Shown here one piece after another: positions 34,618-41,815 of a stretch of DNA of 43,878 bases. Below the pieces are notes generated by a model, which worked only from the letters and a program-made list of their open reading frames with translations, did not search any database and had not been told where the DNA came from. This DNA is from Chlamydiota bacterium. GTDB taxonomy: Bacteria; Chlamydiota; Chlamydiia; Chlamydiales; Parachlamydiaceae. Numbering within the stretch: the stretch's first letter is position 1; each line of letters starts with the position of its first letter. The stretch is from contig JABDBC010000014.1 in assembly GCA_013288825.1 (NCBI GenBank), positions 1 to 43,878 of the forward strand, written 5' to 3'. The position numbers were made by a program, and so were the translations under genes.

Positions 34618-35433
34618 TTAGATTGCTGTGGGTTTTGAAAAAAGTAAGATGGTCGCATCTAAGATGCGTTGAGCGTCTTCGATGGTCTTATTATTCTTTT
34701 TGAGGTTCTCTTCAGGGTGAAAAAATTCGTAAGTGAACACATTCTTCTTAATCTTTTTCCCTTCTTGACAAACCTTATCGAATTCTTCTTTGTTTCCATG
34801 CAGTTTAAAAGAGTAACGTAAGCTCTCGTGACATAAATATTTATATGGAAAACAGTAGTGAATTCTGAATTCTAACCTTTCTTTAAGCTCAAATTGTTTC
34901 AGCACTTCTTCTGCAGATTGTCCCTTTATTGCTGCCTCACATGCGTTATCAATTAATTTGATTTTTAATTCAGTATCAGCTTTGCTGTCGTAGGGAGGAA
35001 ATTTTGCTGATGCCTGAGTCTGAATCTGACAGTTATACAATCTGTGACAATCAGCAGCTATTTGATGCATATTTCGATTTGATTCTGCATATGATTTTGG
35101 ATTCCAAATCATCATAAATACAGTTGCTATAGCATGGACGACACAAGCAAAAGGTAGTACAGTAAAGGCATACACAACTCCAGATCCAATTTTAACTGCG
35201 CAAAACTTAGCATCAATTAACAATTTGCGATCAAAGACAGCTCCAATAAGATTTATCACTAGTAGGAAAATAGACTCTACCATTTGCACAAGGAGTTTTA
35301 CAGCTGGAGCCAAAGCGCTGACAGCTCCACACACAAAAAATAAGCCTCGTCCTACATTGGGTTTCTTCGCAAAAAAAGCGTACATGTCTGAATGCTTTTG
35401 TTCCAAAAATATAATAGCATTTGTAGGTCTCAT
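34618..35433 (-). CDS. Inc-like tandem paralog 2
   Basis: A 271-residue protein. The first 43 residues (MRPTNAIIFLEQKHSDMYAF to SALAP) are identical to paralog 1, then similarity falls off quickly (KLLVQMVESIFLLVINLIGA). It has the same paired hydrophobic lobes followed by a hydrophilic C-terminal half with predicted helices. It overlaps the upstream gene by four bases, so the array is translationally coupled. No signal peptide and no recognised enzyme motif. Confidence 0.6.
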   Translation of the reverse strand: MRPTNAIIFLEQKHSDMYAFFAKKPNVGRGLFFVCGAVSALAPAVKLLVQMVESIFLLVINLIGAVFDRKLLIDAKFCAVKIGSGVVYAFTVLPFACVVHAIATVFMMIWNPKSYAESNRNMHQIAADCHRLYNCQIQTQASAKFPPYDSKADTELKIKLIDNACEAAIKGQSAEEVLKQFELKERLEFRIHYCFPYKYLCHESLRYSFKLHGNKEEFDKVCQEGKKIKKNVFTYEFFHPEENLKKNNKTIEDAQRILDATILLFSKPTAI

Positions 35434-36194
35434 TTTATATCCCTTTGGTTGGACAAATCGGCAATCGTTAAATCAATTAGACTTTGAATGTCTTCAATTC
35501 GCTTTCCTGTATCTTTCAAGTCTATATAAAACTTGCGAACACCCCGTTCTTTTTTGGTCATTTCTGACTTGTTATCTGTTACTTTAATTACAAGAAGGGG
35601 ATCGAACTCGAACCATAGCCAAGAAGGTGGGGGGCCACATCCGGTTTTTAACCTCAGCTTTTCGATACGACTAAAACTATCCAATATTTCTCTAGTCGAC
35701 GTTGGTTTATCGACTTTCTCACCAATTTTTTTAATCAGTCTGTCTGATATAGCATCCATTGCATCGTCTTCAGTTTTCTTATTCAATTCACCAATATAGC
35801 CAAACAATCTATGACTATCCGCAAAAAATTGATGGGTGCTGCGATTTATTTCAGAATGCGACTTTGGATTCAAGATCATCATGAATAGAGTGTGTATAGC
35901 ATTGAGAGGGCATCTAATAAGCATTAAAAGGCCAACAGGAGCATATAATATAGCTTTTGCGCAGATTTTAGCGTCATCTAATAATTTGGGATCAAAGATG
36001 GCTCCAACAAGATTTATCACTAATAGGGCAAGAGTCTCTACCAATCGGGCAATAAATTTTACGACTGGAGCAAGCGCACTGACAGCCCCACACACAAAAA
36101 ATAATCCTCGTCCTACATTGGGTTTCTTCGCAAAAAAAGCGTACATGTCTGAATGCTTTTGTTCCAAAAATATAATGGCATTTGTTGGTCTCAT
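35430..36194 (-). CDS. Inc-like tandem paralog 1
   Basis: A 254-residue protein, first of the array. It has the shared opening, then GRGLFFVCGAVSALAPVVKF, VETLALLVINLVGAIFDPKL and a second hydrophobic patch (LYAPVGLLMLIRCPL). The C-terminal half (from about residue 120) is hydrophilic and differs from the other paralogs. Promoter must lie in 36195-36305. The family seems lineage-specific; I do not recognise it outside Chlamydiae. Confidence 0.6.
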   Translation of the reverse strand: MRPTNAIIFLEQKHSDMYAFFAKKPNVGRGLFFVCGAVSALAPVVKFIARLVETLALLVINLVGAIFDPKLLDDAKICAKAILYAPVGLLMLIRCPLNAIHTLFMMILNPKSHSEINRSTHQFFADSHRLFGYIGELNKKTEDDAMDAISDRLIKKIGEKVDKPTSTREILDSFSRIEKLRLKTGCGPPPSWLWFEFDPLLVIKVTDNKSEMTKKERGVRKFYIDLKDTGKRIEDIQSLIDLTIADLSNQRDIK

Positions 36195-36252
36195 TTTAAA
36201 TCCTTTTCTAGTTAAAATAGGATTATACCAATTAAAGTAATTAAATTAAACA

Positions 36253-36285
36253 AAAAAAACTCTAACTCAACAGTTGGGGTTTTTT
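36253..36285. terminator. Bidirectional terminator-like hairpin
   Basis: AAAAAACTCTAACT, loop CAAC, AGTTGGGGTTTTTT: a 14-base stem with several G-T pairs, a T run on the forward strand and a T run on the reverse strand. It separates the CPBP gene from the Inc-like array. Confidence 0.45.
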
Positions 36286-36305
36286 GATTAAAAATGCTGA
36301 TAAAG

Positions 36306-36703
36306 TGGCGCCCGTGCCGCATAGCCATCGAGCTAAGAAGGCAAGATCTGAAGATTTTACCACAGAGTTCACAGAGAAAGCAGCAGAGATATAAGAGAGA
36401 AGGATAAGAAAAACCGGGCTATTGTTTTAATTTTGTCCAAATATAGCTTTACGACTTATAATTCCCTCTGCGTCTCCCCGTCTCTGCGTTAAAATTGTTG
36501 TAATGATTAACGCAGAGACGCAGAGGTGGGGAGACGCAGAGGGAATTATAAGTCACTAAAGCTACGTTTTGGACAAAGTTAACCCTATAGCAAAAAATTG
36601 CGATTAATAATCTCTACCCTACTCCCCAATCTCTCTGTTTTCTCTGTGGTAAAATGTTCAGATCTTGCCTTCTTGGCTCGATGGCTATGCCGTGCCGGGA
36701 CGC
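36306..36703. repeat. Family E palindrome (about 400 bp)
   Basis: Outer arms 36306-36367 and 36641-36703 are complementary (CATAGCCATCGAG, AAGAAGGCAAGATCTGAA and TTTTACCACAGAG). The core, about 36453-36555, is another hairpin containing CGCAGAGACGCAGAGG against its complement. TTTTACCACAGAG is shared with the arms of the elements at 24412 and 28951. It fills the gap 36286-36719 downstream of the CPBP gene; no coding sequence is seen there. Confidence 0.9.
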
Positions 36704-36719
36704 TCCTTATCAAGCATTT

Positions 36720-37613
36720 TTAATCAATAGCCGATATTCCTGCTGCTATTGCAATAACGCTCACACCATTGAAAATCCCATGCAAGGCAACCGAGGCCCA
36801 TAATGACTGCTGCCGTTCATAAATGAACCCCAAAAAACACGACAACACAAACAACGAAGCAAGTAGTTCAACGTTGCCAAATCCTTGTGCTGAAGAAAAA
36901 TGGAAAAAAGCAAAAATTACCGACGTAATCACGATCGCTTTTCCCCTACTGACCTTACCTATCAACCAACTTTGCAAAAAACCCCGAAAAAGCAATTCCT
37001 CAACAACAGGCACAACAAAAACAATCAACACTGCCATCATTGTAAATATGACGGGATGATCCTGCGTCATTCTCAAATACTGAACGGCGATTTGTTCTTT
37101 AGCAATAAAGTCAAATTTCCAGAAGGCAATCAATTCAATCGCTTTTCCTACGGCAGAAACTGCGGGATACGCTATCAACCACGTGAGAATGCCCATGAGG
37201 AGATCCCGCTTGATCGAAAGTTTTTCGTGTCCTCGCCACACAGCTTGCTGTATCCGCTCGGAGCAAAACCGGTAATAAAGAGCCAATCCCCCTGCGGAAC
37301 AAAGAATCGAGATAATATTGATCATTCCTTCCGAAAGTGAATCCATAGGCCTGGGGATCGATTGAACCAGATGTCCTTGCTTGAACGAATACCATGCAAA
37401 AAAAAGAAGAGGGCCAACCAATAGCACCATGACTAAAAAAGTAAAGAAAGCACCAATGACTGGTGTGAAACTAAATCGATAGGTCTGTTCTGTAGGATTT
37501 GGATAAGTAAAAAAGGCTTTTTGCCATGCAATGAGGAGAATGCAGGAAGCGAAAAAGGATAGGAATATGAGCTGCGCAAGAAGGTTTTCAACAGTGACTT
37601 CGATTTCGGCCAT
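36720..37613 (-). CDS. CPBP-family intramembrane metalloprotease
   Basis: A 297-residue protein with about eight membrane segments. CPBP (CAAX-protease/bacteriocin-processing) motifs are complete: EELLFRGFLQSWL (motif 1, catalytic EE), FAFFHFSS (motif 2, His) and HGIFNGVSV (motif 3, His/Asn). The start at the ATG 37613 is preferred to a GTG at 37625 that overlaps the lipoprotein gene. One base separates the two genes, so they are probably co-transcribed. The substrate is unknown. Palindrome follows the stop directly. Confidence 0.88.
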   Translation of the reverse strand: MAEIEVTVENLLAQLIFLSFFASCILLIAWQKAFFTYPNPTEQTYRFSFTPVIGAFFTFLVMVLLVGPLLFFAWYSFKQGHLVQSIPRPMDSLSEGMINIISILCSAGGLALYYRFCSERIQQAVWRGHEKLSIKRDLLMGILTWLIAYPAVSAVGKAIELIAFWKFDFIAKEQIAVQYLRMTQDHPVIFTMMAVLIVFVVPVVEELLFRGFLQSWLIGKVSRGKAIVITSVIFAFFHFSSAQGFGNVELLASLFVLSCFLGFIYERQQSLWASVALHGIFNGVSVIAIAAGISAID

Positions 37614-37614
37614 A

Positions 37615-38235
37615 TCAATAGGCACTGCAGATTACTTCTTCAAGGCGATTCTCCAGACTGCAGGCAAAGCGATGATAAGCCTTGACAAGTGGCTCAGAAT
37701 CCTTCTCAAGCGGATAAGGCAAATAATAGCCTTGCGTATAAACCTCTTGCAATACAACACGAGGCGATCGAGGGCGCACATCGACAATTTTAACTCTCAT
37801 TTTTAATGTGAGCAGTGCCTCGCAAGGGTATGCAACGACACAATTGTTAATTGGGGGGCGTGCCTTGCCATATGAGCTAAATTCCTGTTCAAACAGCTCT
37901 AAGATGACCACAAAATCTGCGGAACAAAAATCTTGTGCTAATGTTGTTTCGTCGCTGTAAAAGCCAATTTCTTTAATTTTTGGATTCCCCTCTCGCAGTT
38001 CTTCCGGAGCTAAGATATAGAGGTTGCCTTTGCTCATTGATTCGTATTGAAGTACTTGGAAAATATGTTCTCCAGCGGGTTTGGGAAGGCATGATTGCGT
38101 GCTATCTCTAACAGGTAAAAGTGCTACAGCAGGTTTGGAACTTCCATCGTCATGGCGAGGAAAGTAGTCAACATAGCGTGGTCCACAACTTACAGCAATT
38201 GTAGCCACAAAGAGGGATAATAAAAGTTGTCGCAT
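37615..38235 (-). CDS. Conserved-looking lipoprotein
   Basis: A 206-residue protein with a lipoprotein signal (MRQLLLSLFVATIAVSC). The mature part reads AVALLPVRDSTQSCLP early on and has a central acidic section and a beta-rich end (LTLKMRVKIVDVRPRSPRVV). This pattern recalls small GNA1162/LpoB-like lipoproteins that fold as an alpha/beta unit, but I cannot name the family. GGAGAT lies seven bases before the ATG. Followed by the CPBP protease gene. Confidence 0.7.
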   Translation of the reverse strand: MRQLLLSLFVATIAVSCGPRYVDYFPRHDDGSSKPAVALLPVRDSTQSCLPKPAGEHIFQVLQYESMSKGNLYILAPEELREGNPKIKEIGFYSDETTLAQDFCSADFVVILELFEQEFSSYGKARPPINNCVVAYPCEALLTLKMRVKIVDVRPRSPRVVLQEVYTQGYYLPYPLEKDSEPLVKAYHRFACSLENRLEEVICSAY

Positions 38236-38266
38236 GCATAATCTCCATATTTATCAAGTCCTGCTT

Positions 38267-38518
38267 TGTGCCGGCCCTCCGGGGCGGTATTACTGATTGG
38301 CGGTTACCCAGGCTTCGCTTACCCCTCCGGGGAGCTTCAGCCTGGGCTAATACGTATACAGGCCCTCCGGGCTGTGCTTAGATGCGATCATTCGGTAAGG
38401 CATCCACATACAGCCCGGAGGGTCTGTTCACGTAATAGCCCAGGCTGAAGCTCCCCGGAGGGGTAAGCGAAGCCTGGGGAAAGCGCCAACCAATAATACC
38501 GTCCCGGAGGGCCGGCAC
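38267..38518. repeat. Inverted repeat, family B (copy 2)
   Basis: A 252-base palindrome with TGTGCCGGCCCTCCGGG at one end and its complement at the other. Inner hairpins contain AGGCTTCGCTTACCCCTCCG and CCCTCCGGGCTGT. It matches the inner element at 24502-24755 over its full length, with a different loop. It occupies the whole space between obgE and the lipoprotein gene; here it stands alone, without family E arms. Confidence 0.92.
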
Positions 38519-38525
38519 CAAACAA

Positions 38526-39521
38526 TTATTCTTTCATTTTCATTTCTATAGCATCTCTCAAAGCGGGAATGCCTTCTCCGGTCAATGCTGAAATCTTATA
38601 CAACTGTTTAGAAGGCACGCCGCTTTCTTTACAAAAAGTAACAATATTTCCCACAGACTCCTCGGTATCAATCTTATTCAGAACAACTAGTGAAGGTCTT
38701 TTTAACATTTCTGGATTATATTTTTCCAACTCTTCGTGCAACACGCGATAGTCACTCAAAGGCTCGCGGCCATCGATTCCAGAAGAATCTAGAATAAACA
38801 AAAGAAGTTTCGTCCGCTCAACGTGTCGCAAAAACTCAAAACCAAGTCCACGGTTTTTGTGGGCCCCTTCAATAATCCCAGGAATGTCTGCAATGAATAT
38901 ACGAGAGTAATCCTCGCATTGAATAAATCCTAAGTTTGGCTGCAGTGTGGTGAATGGATAGGCTGCAATTTTTACTCGCACATGGGCAAGGGCAGAAATA
39001 AGGGTTGATTTTCCAGCATTGGGAAAGCCTACAAGTCCAACATCCGCAATAAGCTTCAACTCTAATTCAACTTGCAGGGTTTCGCCTAGTGTGCCTGGCG
39101 TGCAAGTGTTTGGGGCGCGATTTGTGGGGGTCTTAAAACTGTCGTTTCCACGTCCTCCACGACCGCCTTTACATGCTAGCCATTCATCCTCATCTGCTGT
39201 GAAATCATGCAGAATTTGACCTGTTGCTGCGTCTTTTACAAGTGTACCGCAAGGGACTTTGAGGATGATATCGGCTCCATTTTTTCCTTGCTGGTTGTTG
39301 GGTCCGCCGGCGTTGCCGTTGGCAGCTTTTAGGATGCGACGATTTCTGAACCATTCCAAAGAATAGACTTCAGCATCGGCTTGGAAGATAACAGATCCCC
39401 CTTTGCCTCCATTGCCGCCTGAGGGACCGCCTTTGGGGATAAATTTTTCGCGACGCCATGCTACGACGCCGTTGCCCCCTTTTCCAGCAAAAATATCGAT
39501 GTTAACGCGGTCTATGAACAT
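38526..39521 (-). CDS. obgE: Ribosome-associated GTPase ObgE
   Basis: A 331-residue Obg GTPase. The glycine-rich Obg fold spans about 1-158 (FAGKGGNGVVAWRREKFIPK; GGPSGGNGGKGG). The G domain has G1 GFPNAGKSTL, G3 DIPGIIEGAHKNRGLG, G4 NKID and G5 SALTGEG. The protein ends soon after the G domain and lacks the C-terminal OCT domain of many Obg proteins. It acts in 50S subunit maturation and stress signalling. It follows rplU and rpmA, the classic order. Confidence 0.96.
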   Translation of the reverse strand: MFIDRVNIDIFAGKGGNGVVAWRREKFIPKGGPSGGNGGKGGSVIFQADAEVYSLEWFRNRRILKAANGNAGGPNNQQGKNGADIILKVPCGTLVKDAATGQILHDFTADEDEWLACKGGRGGRGNDSFKTPTNRAPNTCTPGTLGETLQVELELKLIADVGLVGFPNAGKSTLISALAHVRVKIAAYPFTTLQPNLGFIQCEDYSRIFIADIPGIIEGAHKNRGLGFEFLRHVERTKLLLFILDSSGIDGREPLSDYRVLHEELEKYNPEMLKRPSLVVLNKIDTEESVGNIVTFCKESGVPSKQLYKISALTGEGIPALRDAIEMKMKE

Positions 39522-39571
39522 TATTTCTCAATTTCTCAGAATTTATGGTTGGAGGCAGGTATAACAGTCTG

Positions 39572-39602
39572 TAAAACTAAGGACGGTGCAAGCACCGCCC
39601 TT
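39572..39602 (-). terminator. Hairpin between rpmA and obgE
   Basis: Stem 39579-39589 with 39592-39602 (AAGGACGGTGC and its complement with one mismatch), followed on the reverse strand by AGTTTTAC. It may be a terminator or attenuator that lowers obgE expression relative to the ribosomal proteins. The gap 39522-39647 also holds a GC-rich hairpin near 39615-39634. Confidence 0.5.
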
Positions 39603-39647
39603 ATGTTGATATGGATGGCCTGGGAGAGCCCGGGCCAAAAACAGTTT

Positions 39648-39899
39648 CTATGCGCCTGTTACAATGGAAACGTAGGTGCGATTTGCTTTATGGAAAGAGA
39701 CAATTCCGTCTTCAAGAGCAAATAACGTGTCGTCATTACCTCTTGAGACATTCTTGCCTGGATGCCATTTAGTTCCTCGTTGTCTTACGAGAATGCTGCC
39801 TGCCTTCACAAGCTGCCCTGAGCCAACCTTCATTCCCAATCGTTGTGCGTTTGAATCGCGCCCGTTACGTGTGGATCCCTGACCTTTCTTATGTGCCAT
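39648..39899 (-). CDS. rpmA: 50S ribosomal protein L27
   Basis: An 83-residue L27. It opens [20 protein letters not shown] and contains [21 protein letters not shown], both diagnostic. There is no cleavable N-terminal extension of the Firmicutes kind. Two bases separate it from rplU. Confidence 0.98.
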   Translation of the reverse strand: MAHKKGQGSTRNGRDSNAQRLGMKVGSGQLVKAGSILVRQRGTKWHPGKNVSRGNDDTLFALEDGIVSFHKANRTYVSIVTGA

Positions 39900-39901
39900 G
39901 A

Positions 39902-40234
39902 CTATGCTCCAATTGCAGTAATTTTAACCCGAGAATAGTGTTGGCGATGACCAAACTTTCGGTACTGATTGTGACTTCTTTTGTATTTAATACTTGTAAT
40001 TTTTTCACCAGGGACTTCTTTTATGACAGTTCCCTTAACTGTGGCATTTGCAACGACAGGTGAGCCTACGCGGGCTCCTTGTGGGGTGCTGACAAACAAC
40101 ACTTCAGGAAATTCAACGGAATCTCCATCTTCAACACCTAGCAGCTCAACGTCGATAACGTCGTTTTCCGCCACGCGATACTGCTTACCGCCGGTTTTAA
40201 TAATTGCATATTTTGTAGCATTTTGTTCAGACAT
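39902..40234 (-). CDS. rplU: 50S ribosomal protein L21
   Basis: A 110-residue L21 ([38 protein letters not shown] at the end). Start at 40234 (MSEQNATK) is chosen because AGGAG lies seven bases upstream; the ATG at 40240 is too close to that site and 40261 lies beyond it. First gene of rplU-rpmA-obgE. Confidence 0.97.
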   Translation of the reverse strand: MSEQNATKYAIIKTGGKQYRVAENDVIDVELLGVEDGDSVEFPEVLFVSTPQGARVGSPVVANATVKGTVIKEVPGEKITSIKYKRSHNQYRKFGHRQHYSRVKITAIGA

Positions 40235-40271
40235 CTTCATTCTCCTCAAACAGTGAATCAATGATAGGCGG

Positions 40272-40301
40272 ATTATATCGAAAGCCTGTGTTTGTTATCA
40301 A
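40272..40301 (-). promoter_or_regulatory. Promoter of rplU-rpmA-obgE
   Basis: On the reverse strand TTGATA (40301-40296), an 18-base spacer and a consensus TATAAT (40277-40272), about 38 bases ahead of the rplU start. The best sigma-70-type promoter seen in the window. Confidence 0.7.
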
Positions 40302-40343
40302 CAGGAATTTCCTGAAAACAGTAACGGATATGCAGAATACCAA

Positions 40344-40463
40344 TTTCGTGCCCGTGCCCGTGTGCGTGCCCGTGCCCGAATAGTTGGTCTTTTCCTTTCA
40401 ACTATTTGAAAAGGGAAAAGAACAATTAATTCGGTCACGGGCACGGGCACGGGCACGAAAAAT
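40344..40463. repeat. Inverted repeat, family A (copy 2)
   Basis: Left arm 40344-40380 and right arm 40430-40463 (TTCGTGCCCGTGCCCGTG and its complement). The arm sequence matches the element at 9289-9424; the loop differs. It lies upstream of the rplU promoter and downstream of the region leading to the glycosyltransferase gene. Confidence 0.88.
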
Positions 40464-40503
40464 TTTGCTGTCTTAGCCTGCGCATGCCAGCATCTCTTGT
40501 GAC

Positions 40504-41382
40504 TTATTTAGCGGGAATAGTAGATTCAAAAACTCTTTTTCTAAGTTTTTGAACGAACTTAAAGATATCCCTGTCTGTATCCTCTTCTGAATTCAGAACT
40601 CCCAATCGCTTCTTCATCTTTTGAATCCCTTCAAGATTACGTTTTAGTTTTACCTTTCTGAAGAAGTCTTCATCTCTTGCCCAGTAGTGATTAATGCGAA
40701 TTTTATCTACTAAAATATTGGGTGAGCAGGCACCTGAAAATTCTTGGTGATCGGCATCGACTTGAAAGAAACCAGGTGTAAGATTAAAACAATGGGGATT
40801 TGAGAAAGATTTTACAAATTCAGGCCTTACAATAGATTTTACATGGCTATTTTCTTGATAATCTTTCGGAGCCTTTCTACATAAACTTTCAATGAGCAAC
40901 TTTCCTTCTGGAATTTTTTCTACGAAGGAGGTCCCATACAACTGCCAATTGACACAAACTGATGCACATTCTTCATAGTCCTTCAAGAAAATAACCAAGT
41001 TTTTGGAATTCACAGGGAATAGAAATTCGTCGATATCTATGAATGCGATCCATTTAGTTTTGTACTTCAGTTTATTGATGGCATCTTGATAGGCTTTTTG
41101 TTGCGCTCCTGACATAAAATCTCTCGGCCATTCGGATAAAATCACAATTTTTTCATTGATGTAGGGTTGCAGGACCTCTTTGTAATTATCAGTGCTGAAG
41201 TTGTTGTAGAGGTAGAATTTTTGAACTCCTACTAGTCTGTGAAATTCAATCCATTCTTTTAGATAAGGAGCTTCATCTCTAAAAATTGCACAAATACAAA
41301 TGTCATAATCATATTTTGGCTTGCTGATGTTGCCAAACAACGAAAAAGCAAAAAATGTGAATAGTACGACGTAGAATTTCAT
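40504..41382 (-). CDS. GT92/DUF23-like glycosyltransferase with signal-like N-terminus
   Basis: A 292-residue protein. After a hydrophobic N-terminus (MKFYVVLFTFFAFSLFG) it reads ICICAIFRDEAPYLKEWIEF, then GVQKFYLYNNFSTDNY and WIAFIDIDEFLFPV with the metal-binding DID/DEF motif of GT-A enzymes. These blocks are those of the GT92 (DUF23) family. Later VKSIVRPEFV and INHYWARDEDFFRKV also fit. The export signal or anchor is unusual for a bacterial member and would place the enzyme across the inner membrane. Donor and acceptor unknown. Family C palindrome lies upstream. Confidence 0.82.
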   Translation of the reverse strand: MKFYVVLFTFFAFSLFGNISKPKYDYDICICAIFRDEAPYLKEWIEFHRLVGVQKFYLYNNFSTDNYKEVLQPYINEKIVILSEWPRDFMSGAQQKAYQDAINKLKYKTKWIAFIDIDEFLFPVNSKNLVIFLKDYEECASVCVNWQLYGTSFVEKIPEGKLLIESLCRKAPKDYQENSHVKSIVRPEFVKSFSNPHCFNLTPGFFQVDADHQEFSGACSPNILVDKIRINHYWARDEDFFRKVKLKRNLEGIQKMKKRLGVLNSEEDTDRDIFKFVQKLRKRVFESTIPAK

Positions 41383-41401
41383 GAGATTTTTCCAGAAAGT
41401 A

Positions 41402-41646
41402 CCGCCCCTGCCGAGGTAATTGCAGAAGTGCCCATCTTCAGGCCAGCGGCCTGATGTATAAAAGCCTAGGGCACCGCCCTAGGAGTGAAGTTAACATTTT
41501 TTCAGGCTGAAAGCCTGACGTATAGCCATACGTCAGGCTTTCAGCCTGAAAAACATGTTTACATCACACCTAGGGCGGTGCCCTAGGCTTTTATACATCA
41601 GGCCGCTGGCCTGAAGATAGGTGCTCTGAAAATACCTCTACCGGGC
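41402..41646. repeat. Inverted repeat, family C (copy 2, complete)
   Basis: A symmetric 245-base palindrome: TGATGTATAAAAGCCTAGGG on the left and its complement on the right, each flanking a CCTAGGGC(ACC)GCCCTAGG unit, with a central hairpin CAGGCTGAAAGCCTGACG. It occupies the space between the glycosyltransferase start and the tRNA terminator. Confidence 0.92.
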
Positions 41647-41657
41647 ATAATATGATT

Positions 41658-41688
41658 TGAAAAAGAGGAAAGGCATCGCTGCCTTTCC
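41658..41688 (-). terminator. Rho-independent terminator of tRNA-Phe
   Basis: Nine-base perfect stem GGAAAGGCA / TGCCTTTCC (41667-41675 with 41680-41688), four-base loop, followed on the reverse strand by TCTTTTT. It lies nine bases behind the tRNA. Confidence 0.85.
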
Positions 41689-41697
41689 AGAAGAAAG

Positions 41698-41770
<73 letters not shown>

Positions 41771-41815
41771 AACGATAGAAAAAAGACAATAGTCAACTTC
41801 ACTATTTTTCCGCAA

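Noticed and set aside
38266-38448. Forward ORF of 60 codons upstream of obgE
   Set aside because: It lies wholly in family B palindrome and its other copy does not keep the frame.
41771-41815. TTGACT as -35 of a tRNA-Phe promoter
   Set aside because: No acceptable -10 box occurs at the right distance before the tRNA.
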